This document shows, piece by piece, positions 37,515 to 46,451 of a stretch of DNA of 64,000 bases (position 1 is the stretch's first letter; each line of letters opens with the position of its first letter). The stretch is from positions 186,001-250,000 of the forward strand of contig NZ_MLAS01000001.1 of assembly GCF_002272785.1 (NCBI RefSeq), read 5' to 3'. The notes beneath the pieces are model-generated. The model saw only the letters and a program-made list of their open reading frames with translations, was not told where the DNA came from and searched no databases. This stretch comes from Helicobacter sp. 13S00477-4 (lineage in GTDB: Bacteria; Campylobacterota; Campylobacteria; Campylobacterales; Helicobacteraceae). The translations under genes and the position numbers were made by a program.

Positions 37515-37602
37515 ATTTACATATAAATAAGTATATATACTACTTAAATAAAATATTTCATTGCAATCTATACAGATAACTTGTTATATCCTTCAAAAAC
37601 CA

Positions 37603-37622
37603 TTGTATAAAATTTTATACAA
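37603..37622. promoter_or_regulatory. 20-bp perfect palindrome upstream of the molybdoenzyme operon
   Basis: TTGTATAAAATTTTATACAA reads the same on both strands, with no mismatch or spacer. It lies 66 bp upstream of the molybdoenzyme start, a normal operator position. No known regulator site is matched; it could bind a dimeric repressor or activator controlling respiration. Confidence 0.5.
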
Positions 37623-37688
37623 CCACTTTGAAACCAATTCATATAAAATATCACCATAACAAAATATCTTAACGAACAAGGAGATTTT

Positions 37689-40094
37689 ATGCCCGTTTCA
37701 AGACGAGATATGCTTAAGGGATCAGCAAGTGCAGCAGCCCTTAGCATGTTAGGATCATCACCTCTGAATGCAGTAGGAGTATTTAAAAAAACAGAGATGA
37801 TACCACATGCTACGCATTTTGGACCATTTATAGCCAAAGTTGAAGATGGAATCATCAAAGACATCATCCCCCAAAAAACTGATGTCAATCCCTCTATCAT
37901 GATAAAAGCAATGATTGATCGTGTCTATTCTGACACTAGAGTAAAATACCCTTGTGTGAGAAAAAGCTACCTAGAAGGCAAAAGGAACAATAAATCCAAA
38001 CGTGGCAAAGAAGAATTTGTGCGAGTAAGTTGGGAGACTGCTTTGGATATAGTAGGAAAAAAACTAAAAGAAATCCCTAGAGAAAATATTTACAATGGCA
38101 GTTATGGAGGTTGGGGACATGTAGGCAGACTCCATAATTCTAATATTGTTGCAGGTAGATTTTTTAACACTACCTTAGGAGGAGCTGTAGGAACAGATGG
38201 TGAATACAGCAATGGAGCTGCAGGCAGAGTTAATCCTACCATTATGGGAGATATGGAGGTCTATTCACTCCAAACATCGCACGAAGAAATGATAGCTAAT
38301 TGTAAAGTTTATGTTATGTGGGGAACAGACTTATTCAAATGCAATCGCATTGATTATGTAGTACCCAATCATGTCAATGACAGCTATTATCCCAAATACA
38401 AAAAAGCTGGGATTAAATTCATCTCCATTGACCCTATCTATACAGAAACTGCCCAAATGTTTGGTGCAGAATGGATAAAAATCCGACCCAATACAGATGT
38501 CGCCTTAATGCTTGGAATGATGAATTATCTTTATAATTCTGGTAAATATGACAAAAAATTTATCCAAACCTACACGGATGGATTTGATAAATTTTTACCC
38601 TATCTATTGGGAAAAGGTGAAGACAAAACACCAAAAACACCCCAATGGGCTGCAAACATCACAGAAATCCCTGCAAACAAAATCAAAGAACTTGCCGATC
38701 TCTTTGTCTCAACACGAACTTTTCTAGCTGGTAATTGGGCAATGCAAAGAGCACAACATGGCGAACAAGCTGATTGGACACTCATCGCATTAGCAAGCAT
38801 GATAGGACAAATTGGACTTCCTGGAGGTGGATTTGGTTTTTCTATGCATTACGGTGGTGGTGGGCAAGCCAATTCTGGTTATCGGACCACTCCAGGACTA
38901 TCACAAGGGAGAAACAGAGTCGAAAATGCGATCCCAGCCTCAAGGATTTCTGAAGCGATTTTAAATCCTGGTAAAGAAATCAATTTCAAAGGCAAAAAAA
39001 TCAAATTCCCAAAAATTGATATGGTTTATGTATGCGGTGCTTCTTTATTAGGTCATCATCCCAATACCAATGAACTCATAGAAGCTCTCAGGAGCGTAGA
39101 TACAGTCGTTGTTCATGAACCTTGGTGGACTCCCCTGGCAAAAATGGCTGATATTGTTTTTCCTTCAACTTGCACATTGGAACGTGATGATATTACATCA
39201 GGAGGCACCTACTCAAGGAATGTAATTTATGCAATGAAAAAAGTTATTGAACCTGTTTATGAGTCAAAAGATGATTTTGAAATCTTTAGACTCCTAGCCT
39301 TGAAACTTGGTGGAGAAAAAGTCGAAAAACGTTACACAGGTGGCAAAACCTACTTAGAATGGATCAAAGGTTTTTATGAAAAAAGTGATGGCTCTGCCTT
39401 CAAAGAATTTGATGATTTCTGGAAAGATGGCTATGTAGAATTTGACATACCCCAAGAAGCAAGAAAATATGTCCGTCACGCTGAATTTCGAGCAGATCCC
39501 ATAGCTAATAAATTAGCCACAGAGAGTGGTAAAATCCAAATATATTCTGAAAAATTTGCCTCTTACAATCTCCCAGATTTCAAAGGATATCCAACTTGGT
39601 TTGAACCAGCTGAATGGCTAGGTGCCAAAGAAAGTAAAAAATACCCTTTTCATCTCGTTTCTCCACATCCAAGATATCGTGTCCATTCACAGCTTGACAA
39701 CACTTGGGTGAGAGATATTTATAAGATACAAGGTAGAGAACCTGTCATGATAAACACTAAAGATGCTCAAAACCTCAATATCAAACATGGTGAAATTGTC
39801 GAAGTATATAATGACAGAGGTAGACTCCTTGCAGGAGCTTTTGTGACTGACAATATCCGATCAGGAGTAGTAGCCATCCAAGAAGGTGCATGGTATGATC
39901 CCCAAGATACTCAAGAAAAAAATCCAAGATGCAATGCAGGGCATGTAAATGTCCTTACTTCTTCTCGCCCTACCAGCCAAATGGCACAAGCTACTTCAGT
40001 CAACACTGCCCTTGTTGGTATAAAAAAATTAGCCAAAAACGAAGTCATCAAACCTTATAAATCTATATCAGTCCCAGATATCACAGGAGCATAA
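37689..40094 (+). CDS. Tat-exported molybdopterin oxidoreductase, TMAO/DMSO/biotin-sulfoxide reductase type
   Basis: 801 residues. The twin-arginine signal is SRRDMLKGSASAAALSML at residues 4-21. NGSYGGWGHVGRLHN near residue 137 and the GEYSNGAAGRVNP segment near residue 176, with the Ser expected to bind Mo, place it in the TorA/BisC/DorA branch. No N-terminal Fe-S cysteine motif is present, which also fits. SPHPRYRVHSQLDN near residue 656 and NDRGRLLAGAFVTDN near residue 714 are in the cofactor-binding C-terminal domain. It would reduce TMAO, DMSO or methionine/biotin sulfoxide in the periplasm, receiving electrons from the cytochrome encoded 1 bp downstream. C. jejuni Cj0264c/0265c is the analogous pair. 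Confidence 0.9.
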   Translation: MPVSRRDMLKGSASAAALSMLGSSPLNAVGVFKKTEMIPHATHFGPFIAKVEDGIIKDIIPQKTDVNPSIMIKAMIDRVYSDTRVKYPCVRKSYLEGKRNNKSKRGKEEFVRVSWETALDIVGKKLKEIPRENIYNGSYGGWGHVGRLHNSNIVAGRFFNTTLGGAVGTDGEYSNGAAGRVNPTIMGDMEVYSLQTSHEEMIANCKVYVMWGTDLFKCNRIDYVVPNHVNDSYYPKYKKAGIKFISIDPIYTETAQMFGAEWIKIRPNTDVALMLGMMNYLYNSGKYDKKFIQTYTDGFDKFLPYLLGKGEDKTPKTPQWAANITEIPANKIKELADLFVSTRTFLAGNWAMQRAQHGEQADWTLIALASMIGQIGLPGGGFGFSMHYGGGGQANSGYRTTPGLSQGRNRVENAIPASRISEAILNPGKEINFKGKKIKFPKIDMVYVCGASLLGHHPNTNELIEALRSVDTVVVHEPWWTPLAKMADIVFPSTCTLERDDITSGGTYSRNVIYAMKKVIEPVYESKDDFEIFRLLALKLGGEKVEKRYTGGKTYLEWIKGFYEKSDGSAFKEFDDFWKDGYVEFDIPQEARKYVRHAEFRADPIANKLATESGKIQIYSEKFASYNLPDFKGYPTWFEPAEWLGAKESKKYPFHLVSPHPRYRVHSQLDNTWVRDIYKIQGREPVMINTKDAQNLNIKHGEIVEVYNDRGRLLAGAFVTDNIRSGVVAIQEGAWYDPQDTQEKNPRCNAGHVNVLTSSRPTSQMAQATSVNTALVGIKKLAKNEVIKPYKSISVPDITGA

Positions 40095-40095
40095 A

Positions 40096-40635
40096 ATGAA
40101 AAAAATTCTACTTTTATCTTTGGCATTCCTAAGCACTTTTTTATGGGCAGAAACTCTTTATGTGATGGATAATACTAATGCTTATGATAAAGAAGGTAAA
40201 GAAATCATAGGTACTATCGCAAGAGGCACCCCGGGTGAAAAAATTGGCGAAACAAATGGAAAAATAATCATTAAAGTCAAAGGTTATCTTAAAGATGGTG
40301 ACAAAAAAACCCTCTATGGTACAAAAAACCTTCAACTACCTTTCATACAACTCAAAACTGGTGAAATAGATTCTGATTCAATTGAAATTTCATTGCCAAA
40401 AAATGAACTCAATCCCGATCAATCTCAAGCTTGGGCTGATGCAGAATTTTTATACTATGACACTTGCTCAATGTGCCATGCAGCACACGCACCAAAAGAA
40501 CACAATATGATGGAATGGGATGGTCTATTCACTACAATGAGAGCATTCGCGATGCCTACAGACAAAGAAGCTGATATTATTATTCAATACCTCAAAGCAC
40601 ATGCAACTGATGGTTATGCCACAGATGATGAATAA
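40096..40635 (+). CDS. periplasmic monohaem c-type cytochrome, electron donor of the molybdoenzyme
   Basis: 179 residues with a signal peptide (KILLLSLAFLSTFLWA, cleavage near residue 18). The single haem site is CSMCH near residue 126 (YYDTCSMCHAAHAPKEHNMMEW). A later Met in FAMPTDKEAD could be the distal ligand. The 100-residue N-terminal part (LYVMDNTNAYDKEGKEIIGTIARG) is a beta-rich domain without a recognised name. It follows the molybdoenzyme by 1 bp and ends the operon. It most likely passes electrons from the menaquinol pool to the reductase. Confidence 0.87.
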   Translation: MKKILLLSLAFLSTFLWAETLYVMDNTNAYDKEGKEIIGTIARGTPGEKIGETNGKIIIKVKGYLKDGDKKTLYGTKNLQLPFIQLKTGEIDSDSIEISLPKNELNPDQSQAWADAEFLYYDTCSMCHAAHAPKEHNMMEWDGLFTTMRAFAMPTDKEADIIIQYLKAHATDGYATDDE

Positions 40636-40675
40636 AATATCAAGCCTAATTTCAATCCTCAAGATTATTTTTTAA

Positions 40676-40711
40676 TTTTTTCAAAAGTATTTGATAATAC
40701 TTTTGAAAAAA
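40676..40711. repeat. 16-bp-stem inverted repeat between convergent genes
   Basis: A perfect inverted repeat with 16-base arms around TGAT (40692-40695) lies in the 259-bp gap between the cytochrome (+) and ogt (-) genes. The arms begin with T and end with A, so neither strand has the U run after the stem that an intrinsic terminator needs. It may still stop or stabilise transcripts. The rest of this gap shows no gene. Confidence 0.6.
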
Positions 40712-40894
40712 TTCCTTCTAGTTTCTTTTCTAATTTTACTCCCCTACTCTAATGAATTTAAATAATATATTAGGCAATCTTTATAATTTTTATCCATTTT
40801 TTGATAAGCTTCAGCACAAAAACTTTCTTTTCATATTCATATCATAATCTATTGGGGTTTTTGATATTGTAAAAATATTTTAAAATCTTGAAAT

Positions 40895-41386
40895 CTAAAT
40901 TGAGAGGATTTTCTTTTCGTGTTCTAAAAGCCATTGTTTAATATCTAAGCCACCTGCATAACCGACCAATTTTCCATTATTGCCTATTACACGATGACAA
41001 GGGACAATGATAAAAATAGGATTTTTTGCATTTGCCCCACCAACAGCACGACAATAATTTATAGAACCAATTTTTAAAGCCAGCTCCTTATAACTCCAAG
41101 TCTGTGCAAATTTAATCTGAAGAAGAGTTTGCCAAACTTTTATCTGAAAAGGAGTGCCTTGCAGATCTAGTGGCAAATCAAATGAAAAAAGCTTTCCATT
41201 GAAATATTTTTCTAAACTATCAGCACAATCAAATGCTAGAGCATTTGGTTTTTCTTCGCAATGTTTTTTATCTACAAAAGATATGGATTTTATCCCAATA
41301 TCATTACAACTAATATGAATATAAGGATGTTTTAACCCTAAGGGTGCTGGCATAAAATAATCATACAATCCAACCATCTTTTTCAT
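40895..41386 (-). CDS. ogt: methylated-DNA--[protein]-cysteine S-methyltransferase
   Basis: 163 residues. The acceptor Cys is in IFIIVPCHRVIGNNGKLVGYAGGL near residue 130 (PCHRV), preceded by the RAVGGANAKNP helix-turn-helix recognition helix with its Arg finger. It removes alkyl groups from O6-alkylguanine in a single suicide reaction. It directly follows glcD with its ATG adjacent to the glcD stop region. Confidence 0.93.
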   Translation of the reverse strand: MKKMVGLYDYFMPAPLGLKHPYIHISCNDIGIKSISFVDKKHCEEKPNALAFDCADSLEKYFNGKLFSFDLPLDLQGTPFQIKVWQTLLQIKFAQTWSYKELALKIGSINYCRAVGGANAKNPIFIIVPCHRVIGNNGKLVGYAGGLDIKQWLLEHEKKILSI

Positions 41387-42772
41387 TTACAATCCCATTT
41401 TACCGGGATTTAAGATATTATTGGGATCAAATGCTTTTTTGATATTCCTAAAAAGCTCCATTTCAGAAGACGTGAAAGCCAGAGGCATAAAAGGTGCTTT
41501 TGAAAGACCTATGCCATGCTCTCCACTCAAAGTGCCTTCTAACCCAACTGTGATTTTAAAAATCTCTTCAATGGCTTGATAGCCCTTTTCAAGCTGTGTT
41601 TTATCGTCTGGATTGGGTACCATTACATTTGTATGGACATTTCCATCTCCAGTATGTCCAAAACAAGGGATTTTAAAGCCATATTTTTTACTAACTTCAG
41701 AAATTTTTTCTAAAAGATCAGGCAGCCTTGATCGTGGGACTGTAATATCTTCGTTGAGCTTTTTTTTGCCATAAATGGTAATGCTTTGGGATGCATTGCG
41801 TCTAGCAAACCATAAATCTGCCTCTTCTTGCTCATTTTGAGCTACCTTAAAATGAATACAACCATTTTCTTGAAATCTTTCTTCAATCCTTTGAAGCTGC
41901 CAAGAAATTTGCTCTAAGATATCTCCATCTACTTGAGTGATGAGTATAGCACCTGCCTCAACAGGCAAACCTTTATGAAATCTCTCTTCGACAGCTTTTA
42001 TCGTAAGGTTATCTAAAAACTCCATTGCTACTGGGACTATACCACTTGACATTGTTTTGTAAACAGCATTCATCGCACTTTGGATATCAGGGAAAACTCC
42101 CATTGCAGATTTTTTGAGTTTAGGCTTGGCAATGAGCTTTAAAGTGATTTCAGTTATCACTGCTAAACTCCCTTCGCTCGCTATCAAGATACCAGCAATG
42201 TTATAACCTGCGACATCTTTGATTGTTTTTTTGCCTGCTCGTATGATATCACCATTGGGCAATACTGCACGCAATGCCATCACATAATCTTTGGTGATAC
42301 CATACTTAGCAGCACGCATACCACCAGCATTTTCACTCACATTCCCACCTAATGTGCTGTATTCTTGACTAGCAGGATCTGGAGGATAAAATAAACCTAT
42401 TTTTTCAACCTCTTCTTGAAAATGTTTGTTGACCACACCGGGCTGGACTCTGGCTATCAAGTTTTTTTCATCAATCTCTAAAATCTGATTGAAATATTTT
42501 TCCATAGCCAAGATGACTCCACCTCTAACAGGTAATGCCCCTCCAGTAAAACCACTCCCCGCACCACGTGCTATTACAGATATTTTATGCTCATTACAAA
42601 ATTTCAATACCCCTGATACTGTCTCTTCATCTTTAGGGTATACAATACATTCAGGCTCATAATGCTCCCTTGTAGCATCATAAGAATAAGCAAGCAAATG
42701 GGCTTTGTCATCATAAAAATTATCTTCACCGACAATTCCTTTGAGCACGCTAGAATGGAATGCTTGTAGCAT
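41387..42772 (-). CDS. glcD: FAD-linked oxidase, glycolate/D-lactate dehydrogenase subunit type
   Basis: 461 residues. The FAD-binding PCMH domain is at the N-terminus with SVIARGAGSGFTGGALPVRGGVIL near residue 60 and GNVSENAGGMRAAKYG near residue 139. The C-terminal oxidase domain has the metal-binding CFGHTGDGNVHTNVMVPNPDD near residue 370 and GTLSGEHGIGLSKAPFM near residue 424. It oxidises 2-hydroxy acids such as D-lactate or glycolate and feeds the quinone pool. No separate Fe-S subunit gene (GlcF type) is adjacent. The start overlaps the pgbA-like stop by one base. Gene order with pgbA, nudix and csd3 matches my memory of HP0506-0509. Confidence 0.9.
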   Translation of the reverse strand: MLQAFHSSVLKGIVGEDNFYDDKAHLLAYSYDATREHYEPECIVYPKDEETVSGVLKFCNEHKISVIARGAGSGFTGGALPVRGGVILAMEKYFNQILEIDEKNLIARVQPGVVNKHFQEEVEKIGLFYPPDPASQEYSTLGGNVSENAGGMRAAKYGITKDYVMALRAVLPNGDIIRAGKKTIKDVAGYNIAGILIASEGSLAVITEITLKLIAKPKLKKSAMGVFPDIQSAMNAVYKTMSSGIVPVAMEFLDNLTIKAVEERFHKGLPVEAGAILITQVDGDILEQISWQLQRIEERFQENGCIHFKVAQNEQEEADLWFARRNASQSITIYGKKKLNEDITVPRSRLPDLLEKISEVSKKYGFKIPCFGHTGDGNVHTNVMVPNPDDKTQLEKGYQAIEEIFKITVGLEGTLSGEHGIGLSKAPFMPLAFTSSEMELFRNIKKAFDPNNILNPGKMGL

Positions 42773-43566
42773 TATGGTTCCTTTTTTGGTCTGCTTTTTT
42801 TAGGGTTTTCTTCTTTTGGGCTTGCTTGATTATTTTGCACTAAGGCATCATAATATTGAAAATACTGCTTGGATTTCTTACTATAAAAGAGACTTGCTAG
42901 GCTACCTGTTTTGACTTCTTCCAAACGAGAGAAAAAAGGAGCACTTGTTTTGCTAACTTTTGAGGTATCAAAAGCAAAAGTATCTAAAGTCGCTAAAGTT
43001 TCACAATCCAAAACATTGATTCCATTACTAGCCACTACATATAGCAAACCCACACTATAAACTTCACAAGCTTTCCTTAAAAATTTTGGCTTTGGATCAA
43101 ACCCTCCATAATCATTCAAATACCCCATCAATAAATCTGAACTCATAAAAGTAGTATCTTTGATTTGAGACTTTATCTTTTCATAAGTAGTCGAATCAGG
43201 TGCTATCAAAAAAGCTTTATTGTTTAAGTCTCTAAAAACTGCCATATCGCCAACCTTAGGTTCTAAACGGGGTGTGGGCAAATATTTTTGTTTCATCCTA
43301 TCAAAAGGAGAAAATTCTGCTACTGCAACTCCATTATCAATAGATATTATCTGAAGTTTCGCAGAAATAGCACTATAATCAGCAAGTTTCACAAGGACAA
43401 AACCACTTTCTCCGACCTTCAGGTCATAGGCTGGGAAACTAATGGTTTTTTTATCTTTATTGACTTCTTGGATATTGACCCTTAGAGGTTCGTTCAACCA
43501 GCTAGCTTGAGCTTGAACACAAACAATACTCACAAAAACTATAATATTTAAAAATCTTTTCAACAC
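42772..43566 (-). CDS. PgbA-like periplasmic/surface protein (plasminogen-binding family N-terminal domain)
   Basis: 264 residues with a signal peptide (FLNIIVFVSIVCVQAQA). The body (VGESGFVLVKLADYSAISAKLQIISIDNGVAVAEF ... FRDLNNKAFLIAPDSTTYEKIK) matches what I know as the PgbA N-terminal domain. The H. pylori protein is longer and relies on a C-terminal Lys for plasminogen binding. Here the protein is shorter and ends in a basic, disordered tail KKSRPKKEP with a final Pro. Plasminogen binding is therefore doubtful; a conserved envelope role is likelier. Confidence 0.65.
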   Translation of the reverse strand: MLKRFLNIIVFVSIVCVQAQASWLNEPLRVNIQEVNKDKKTISFPAYDLKVGESGFVLVKLADYSAISAKLQIISIDNGVAVAEFSPFDRMKQKYLPTPRLEPKVGDMAVFRDLNNKAFLIAPDSTTYEKIKSQIKDTTFMSSDLLMGYLNDYGGFDPKPKFLRKACEVYSVGLLYVVASNGINVLDCETLATLDTFAFDTSKVSKTSAPFFSRLEEVKTGSLASLFYSKKSKQYFQYYDALVQNNQASPKEENPKKSRPKKEP

Positions 43567-44166
43567 TTAAAATCCTTTAAATTTATCTATATACCATTTG
43601 AAAGCATAGCCAAGACCACTGGTTTTGGCTATAGAATCATCATCAATAAAAGCTTGTGCTTGATTGATTGGCAAAAACAAAACTTCTATACATTCATCAT
43701 CAATACCTCCGCCCTCATTGACTTTATCCTTTTGGCAAATCGTAGCAAAAAATATGGTTTGCTTGCTACCACTTATACCTGTAGAGCTATAAAAACTAGC
43801 TATTTTTTCTAACTTTTGAGGCTGTATTTGATATCCACACTCTTCAAAAACTTCTTCAATAGCTATCTGTTCAAGGGATTTTTCAGCCTTATCAACCAAA
43901 CCCGCACACAATTCATAAGTATAGCCATCGTTATTGTTGAGATAAACAGCAGGACGAAACTGCCTAACTACCAAAAAACTATCAAAATCTTTATGATACA
44001 AGAGGATTGAAACACTATCAAGAGAGCTGATAATATCCCAAGTCTTTTTCTTGCCATTTTCTTTATAAGACATACGTTTTGATTGGATATAAAGTGAATT
44101 TGTGCATTTTTCAAAACCAATAGAGTCAAAATCAACTTTTGATTTGACTTCAGAAAAATATTGCAT
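43567..44166 (-). CDS. NUDIX hydrolase, NUDT14/UDP-sugar diphosphatase-like
   Basis: 199 residues. The Nudix region is ELCAGLVDKAEKSLEQIAIEEVFEECGYQ near residue 88; it has the REUXEE-type core as EEVFEECG, with Glu in place of the usual Arg, and resembles the UDP-glucose/ADP-ribose diphosphatase branch (CAGLIDK ... EEAWEECGY). VVRQFRPAVY upstream is also typical. It would hydrolyse a nucleoside diphosphate sugar. Located 5 bp from csd3-like and 1 bp from pgbA-like genes. Confidence 0.75.
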   Translation of the reverse strand: MQYFSEVKSKVDFDSIGFEKCTNSLYIQSKRMSYKENGKKKTWDIISSLDSVSILLYHKDFDSFLVVRQFRPAVYLNNNDGYTYELCAGLVDKAEKSLEQIAIEEVFEECGYQIQPQKLEKIASFYSSTGISGSKQTIFFATICQKDKVNEGGGIDDECIEVLFLPINQAQAFIDDDSIAKTSGLGYAFKWYIDKFKGF

Positions 44167-44171
44167 TTACC

Positions 44172-45326
44172 CTAACTCCTATCTGAAAGATAAGCTTTTT
44201 GCTCTTCAAAAGAAAACTGCCCAATGGCTTTATCAAGCTCTTGTTTGTATTGTTTAGCCATTTGGAGGAATTTGGTTTTTTCTTTGCCTTTGAGTTCACT
44301 TTTTGTAGTCCTGATACGACCTAGTGGATCGATAGGGCGATTATTTTTATACACACCAAAATGCAAATGTGGTCCTGTACTCATACCAGTGCTACCAACC
44401 TTCCCTATGACTTGACCTTTTTTGACATATAAACCAGCTTTCATCCCTTTGGCAAAAGCACTCATATGGGCATAAAGCGTTTTAAGTCCATTGCCATGAC
44501 TTATCTCAATGGTCTTACCATAACCACCCCTCACCCCTATGTATATGATTTTCCCATTCGCAGCTGCATGGACAGGAGTCCCTACCCTAGCAGCATAATC
44601 CACACCATAATGAGGGCGAATGATTTTGAGTATGGGATGAACCCTACCATAAGAAAATCGAGATGAAATCCTTGTATACTGCACAGGCACTTCAAGCAAA
44701 AATCCAGCCACTTCTTTGGCATTTTTATCATAAAATCTACCATTATAGGAAAAAATATAATTAGATTTTTTGTTTGTCTCAATCACAGCTGCTTTGATAT
44801 CAGGTGAACCAAATGGCTTGCCTAATCTGTATTTCCTACTATAGACAATAGCTAGTTTATCATCCTTGAGGACAAATTTTTTAAAATTAATGCTTTTTTT
44901 GTAAGCATTGATGAATTCATTGGCAAGATTGACATCTTGAGTTGCATCTACAATATCTTGATAAGGTGATTTTTGGATTGAAAGGCTTAGGATTTTTTGA
45001 GTAGAGACAGAAATAATGGGGATAAAATCCATTTTATAATCGCCATTATCTTGATACACCTGTATCTGAACATCATCACTGATAGGGATGAGGGCTTGGA
45101 GCAAATCTCCATTCTCATCCCTAAGGGTATAATAATTAACTCCTGCATAAATCTCTGCAGTGAGTTCTTTGTCTTGAGAAGAAAGGTTGTAATACAGTTT
45201 TAAAGGGATGCTATTTTGTTCAAAAAAAGTCAATAAAGTAGAGCCTTTGTCCCATATGAGTCTCTCCCCTACAGCTCCAAAGCTCAGAGAAAAAAACAAA
45301 AAAAACAAAAGCACAATCTTCTTCAT
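44172..45326 (-). CDS. csd3: M23-family peptidoglycan peptidase, Csd3/HdpA-like
   Basis: 384 residues. Signal peptide (KKIVLLFFLFFSLSFG). The catalytic LytM domain holds the zinc ligands in RPHYGVDYAARVGTP (His and Asp, near residue 237) and HLHFGVYKNNRPIDP near residue 320, with YGKTIEISHGNGLKTLYAHMS between. The long N-terminal region corresponds to the inhibitory and linker domains of Csd3. H. pylori Csd3 (HP0506) trims peptidoglycan crosslinks and is needed for helical shape; order and length support orthology. Confidence 0.87.
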   Translation of the reverse strand: MKKIVLLFFLFFSLSFGAVGERLIWDKGSTLLTFFEQNSIPLKLYYNLSSQDKELTAEIYAGVNYYTLRDENGDLLQALIPISDDVQIQVYQDNGDYKMDFIPIISVSTQKILSLSIQKSPYQDIVDATQDVNLANEFINAYKKSINFKKFVLKDDKLAIVYSRKYRLGKPFGSPDIKAAVIETNKKSNYIFSYNGRFYDKNAKEVAGFLLEVPVQYTRISSRFSYGRVHPILKIIRPHYGVDYAARVGTPVHAAANGKIIYIGVRGGYGKTIEISHGNGLKTLYAHMSAFAKGMKAGLYVKKGQVIGKVGSTGMSTGPHLHFGVYKNNRPIDPLGRIRTTKSELKGKEKTKFLQMAKQYKQELDKAIGQFSFEEQKAYLSDRS

Positions 45327-45471
45327 TCAATCTTCCCTGCTTCTCTTTTGGAGTAAAAAGCTAAAATTATATACCATTTAAACAAATACTGAATTTAAAA
45401 ACAAGTCAATTTTTGATACAATAGGCTTTTAATGACAAAAAATCATAAAAATTTTTAACGAGGGCTTGAAG

Positions 45472-45681
45472 ATGAATTTTAAAGACTTTGACCTTAAAAC
45501 ATGGTTTTTCCCAACTATTTGTTTTTTGCTTTTTTGCTATGGGATGGCATTCATTGTGATTTATACTTATACTTCAAATGCCGATGTTTCGCTATTCAAC
45601 AACAACAAAACTCCATCAGGGGTAACTGATGTCAATAAATTCAAAGAAGAAATGCTCAAGCAAATCAAAAAGATCAATTAA
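45472..45681 (+). CDS. small single-pass membrane protein of unknown function
   Basis: 69 residues from the ATG at 45472, selected because GAGGG lies 7-8 bp upstream; a TTG at 45466 would add two residues. One membrane helix (WFFPTICFLLFCYGMAFIVIYTY) followed by a hydrophilic C-terminal half (DVNKFKEEMLKQIKKIN). A TACAAT -10-like element lies at 45416-45421. It is 72 bp upstream of flgM, in the same direction. I do not recognise a family; a role in the flagellar region is only suggested by position. Confidence 0.55.
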   Translation: MNFKDFDLKTWFFPTICFLLFCYGMAFIVIYTYTSNADVSLFNNNKTPSGVTDVNKFKEEMLKQIKKIN

Positions 45682-45705
45682 AATATTTAATATCTTTGTC
45701 GATAT
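45679..45705 (+). promoter_or_regulatory. candidate sigma-28 promoter of flgM
   Basis: TAAA at 45679-45682 and CGATAT at 45700-45705, 17 bp apart, resemble the FliA-type -35/-10 pair of epsilonproteobacteria (-10 CGATWT). It lies 48 bp before the flgM start. FliA control of flgM is known in this group; the match here is by eye. Confidence 0.4.
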
Positions 45706-45752
45706 TGTTTGTATGATTTCAAAATTATAGATTTTCAAGGAGATTTCAAAAA

Positions 45753-45953
45753 ATGATAAAGTCAATAGGAACCCCTACCCCAACCTTGCTAGCCAATGAG
45801 AATAAAAAGTTTTTTGACAATATGAAAGCTCAAGAAACAAAAGAGATTTCTGAGAAAACAGATACAATCAAAGAGTCTATCAAAAAAGATAATTATAAAA
45901 TCGACCTGCAAAAAACTTCTGAAAAAATGGCACTGAATTTGCTTAACCTATAA
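45753..45953 (+). CDS. flgM: anti-sigma-28 factor FlgM
   Basis: 66 residues. The C-terminal sigma-binding segment KKDNYKIDLQKTSEKMALNLLNL matches the FlgM family pattern (I-x-x-G-x-Y-K-V-D-x-x-K-T-A-x-K-M). The N-terminal half is disordered, as expected. It binds FliA until the hook is complete. AAGGAG lies 10 bp upstream. It leads flgM-flgN-like-flgK, the order I recall in Helicobacter. Confidence 0.85.
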   Translation: MIKSIGTPTPTLLANENKKFFDNMKAQETKEISEKTDTIKESIKKDNYKIDLQKTSEKMALNLLNL

Positions 45954-46014
45954 AATACAAAAAGCTTCTCCATACATAAATGGAGGAATAGCAAAATATT
46001 TTTAGGATGACTTC

Positions 46015-46443
46015 ATGTTGCATAATTACCTAAAAGGTGCCGTTCACGATCTCGCTTCCCTCATAGAACTTACAGAAGCTGACACTGAAGATATAAAGCT
46101 AGCCAATCATGAAAATATCTTCCAACGCAATGCCAAAAAACAAGAATTGCTCAAAGCTTTTGAAAGCAAAAAATCCCTCATAGATCAAGAAATGCTCAAC
46201 CTAAAAAATAAATCCCCAGACAAAAGCCTCGCTGATCTTATTGATGATACTTCTAGCGATCTCTTAGGAGAAATGAAAAAAAATCTCAAAACACTCAAAA
46301 CACTCAATGCCGATTATGCGAGGACTGTTTTTGCAGTATCTGAGTTTTATTCTTCTTTGATACAAAAAATCATCCCTCATGAAGTCGCTGATTATAAAAA
46401 TACTCGCACCCCTCAAAGCAACTTCTTAAAAGTCAGGGCTTAG
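46015..46443 (+). CDS. FlgN-like flagellar chaperone
   Basis: 142 residues, wholly helical and charged, with a long coiled-coil pattern (EDIKLANHENIFQRNAKKQELLKAF ... in parts) and no membrane segment. Size, position immediately upstream of flgK (9 bp) and downstream of flgM match FlgN, the export chaperone of FlgK and FlgL. The C-terminal DYKNTRTPQSNFLKVRA resembles the substrate-binding tail of the family. Sequence similarity is too weak to be certain; the call depends on context. Confidence 0.7.
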   Translation: MLHNYLKGAVHDLASLIELTEADTEDIKLANHENIFQRNAKKQELLKAFESKKSLIDQEMLNLKNKSPDKSLADLIDDTSSDLLGEMKKNLKTLKTLNADYARTVFAVSEFYSSLIQKIIPHEVADYKNTRTPQSNFLKVRA

Positions 46444-46451
46444 GAGGGAGT

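Noticed and set aside
40676-40711. Strong inverted repeat as an intrinsic terminator
   Set aside because: The stem is preceded by T and followed by A on both strands, the reverse of the terminator pattern. It is kept only as an inverted repeat.
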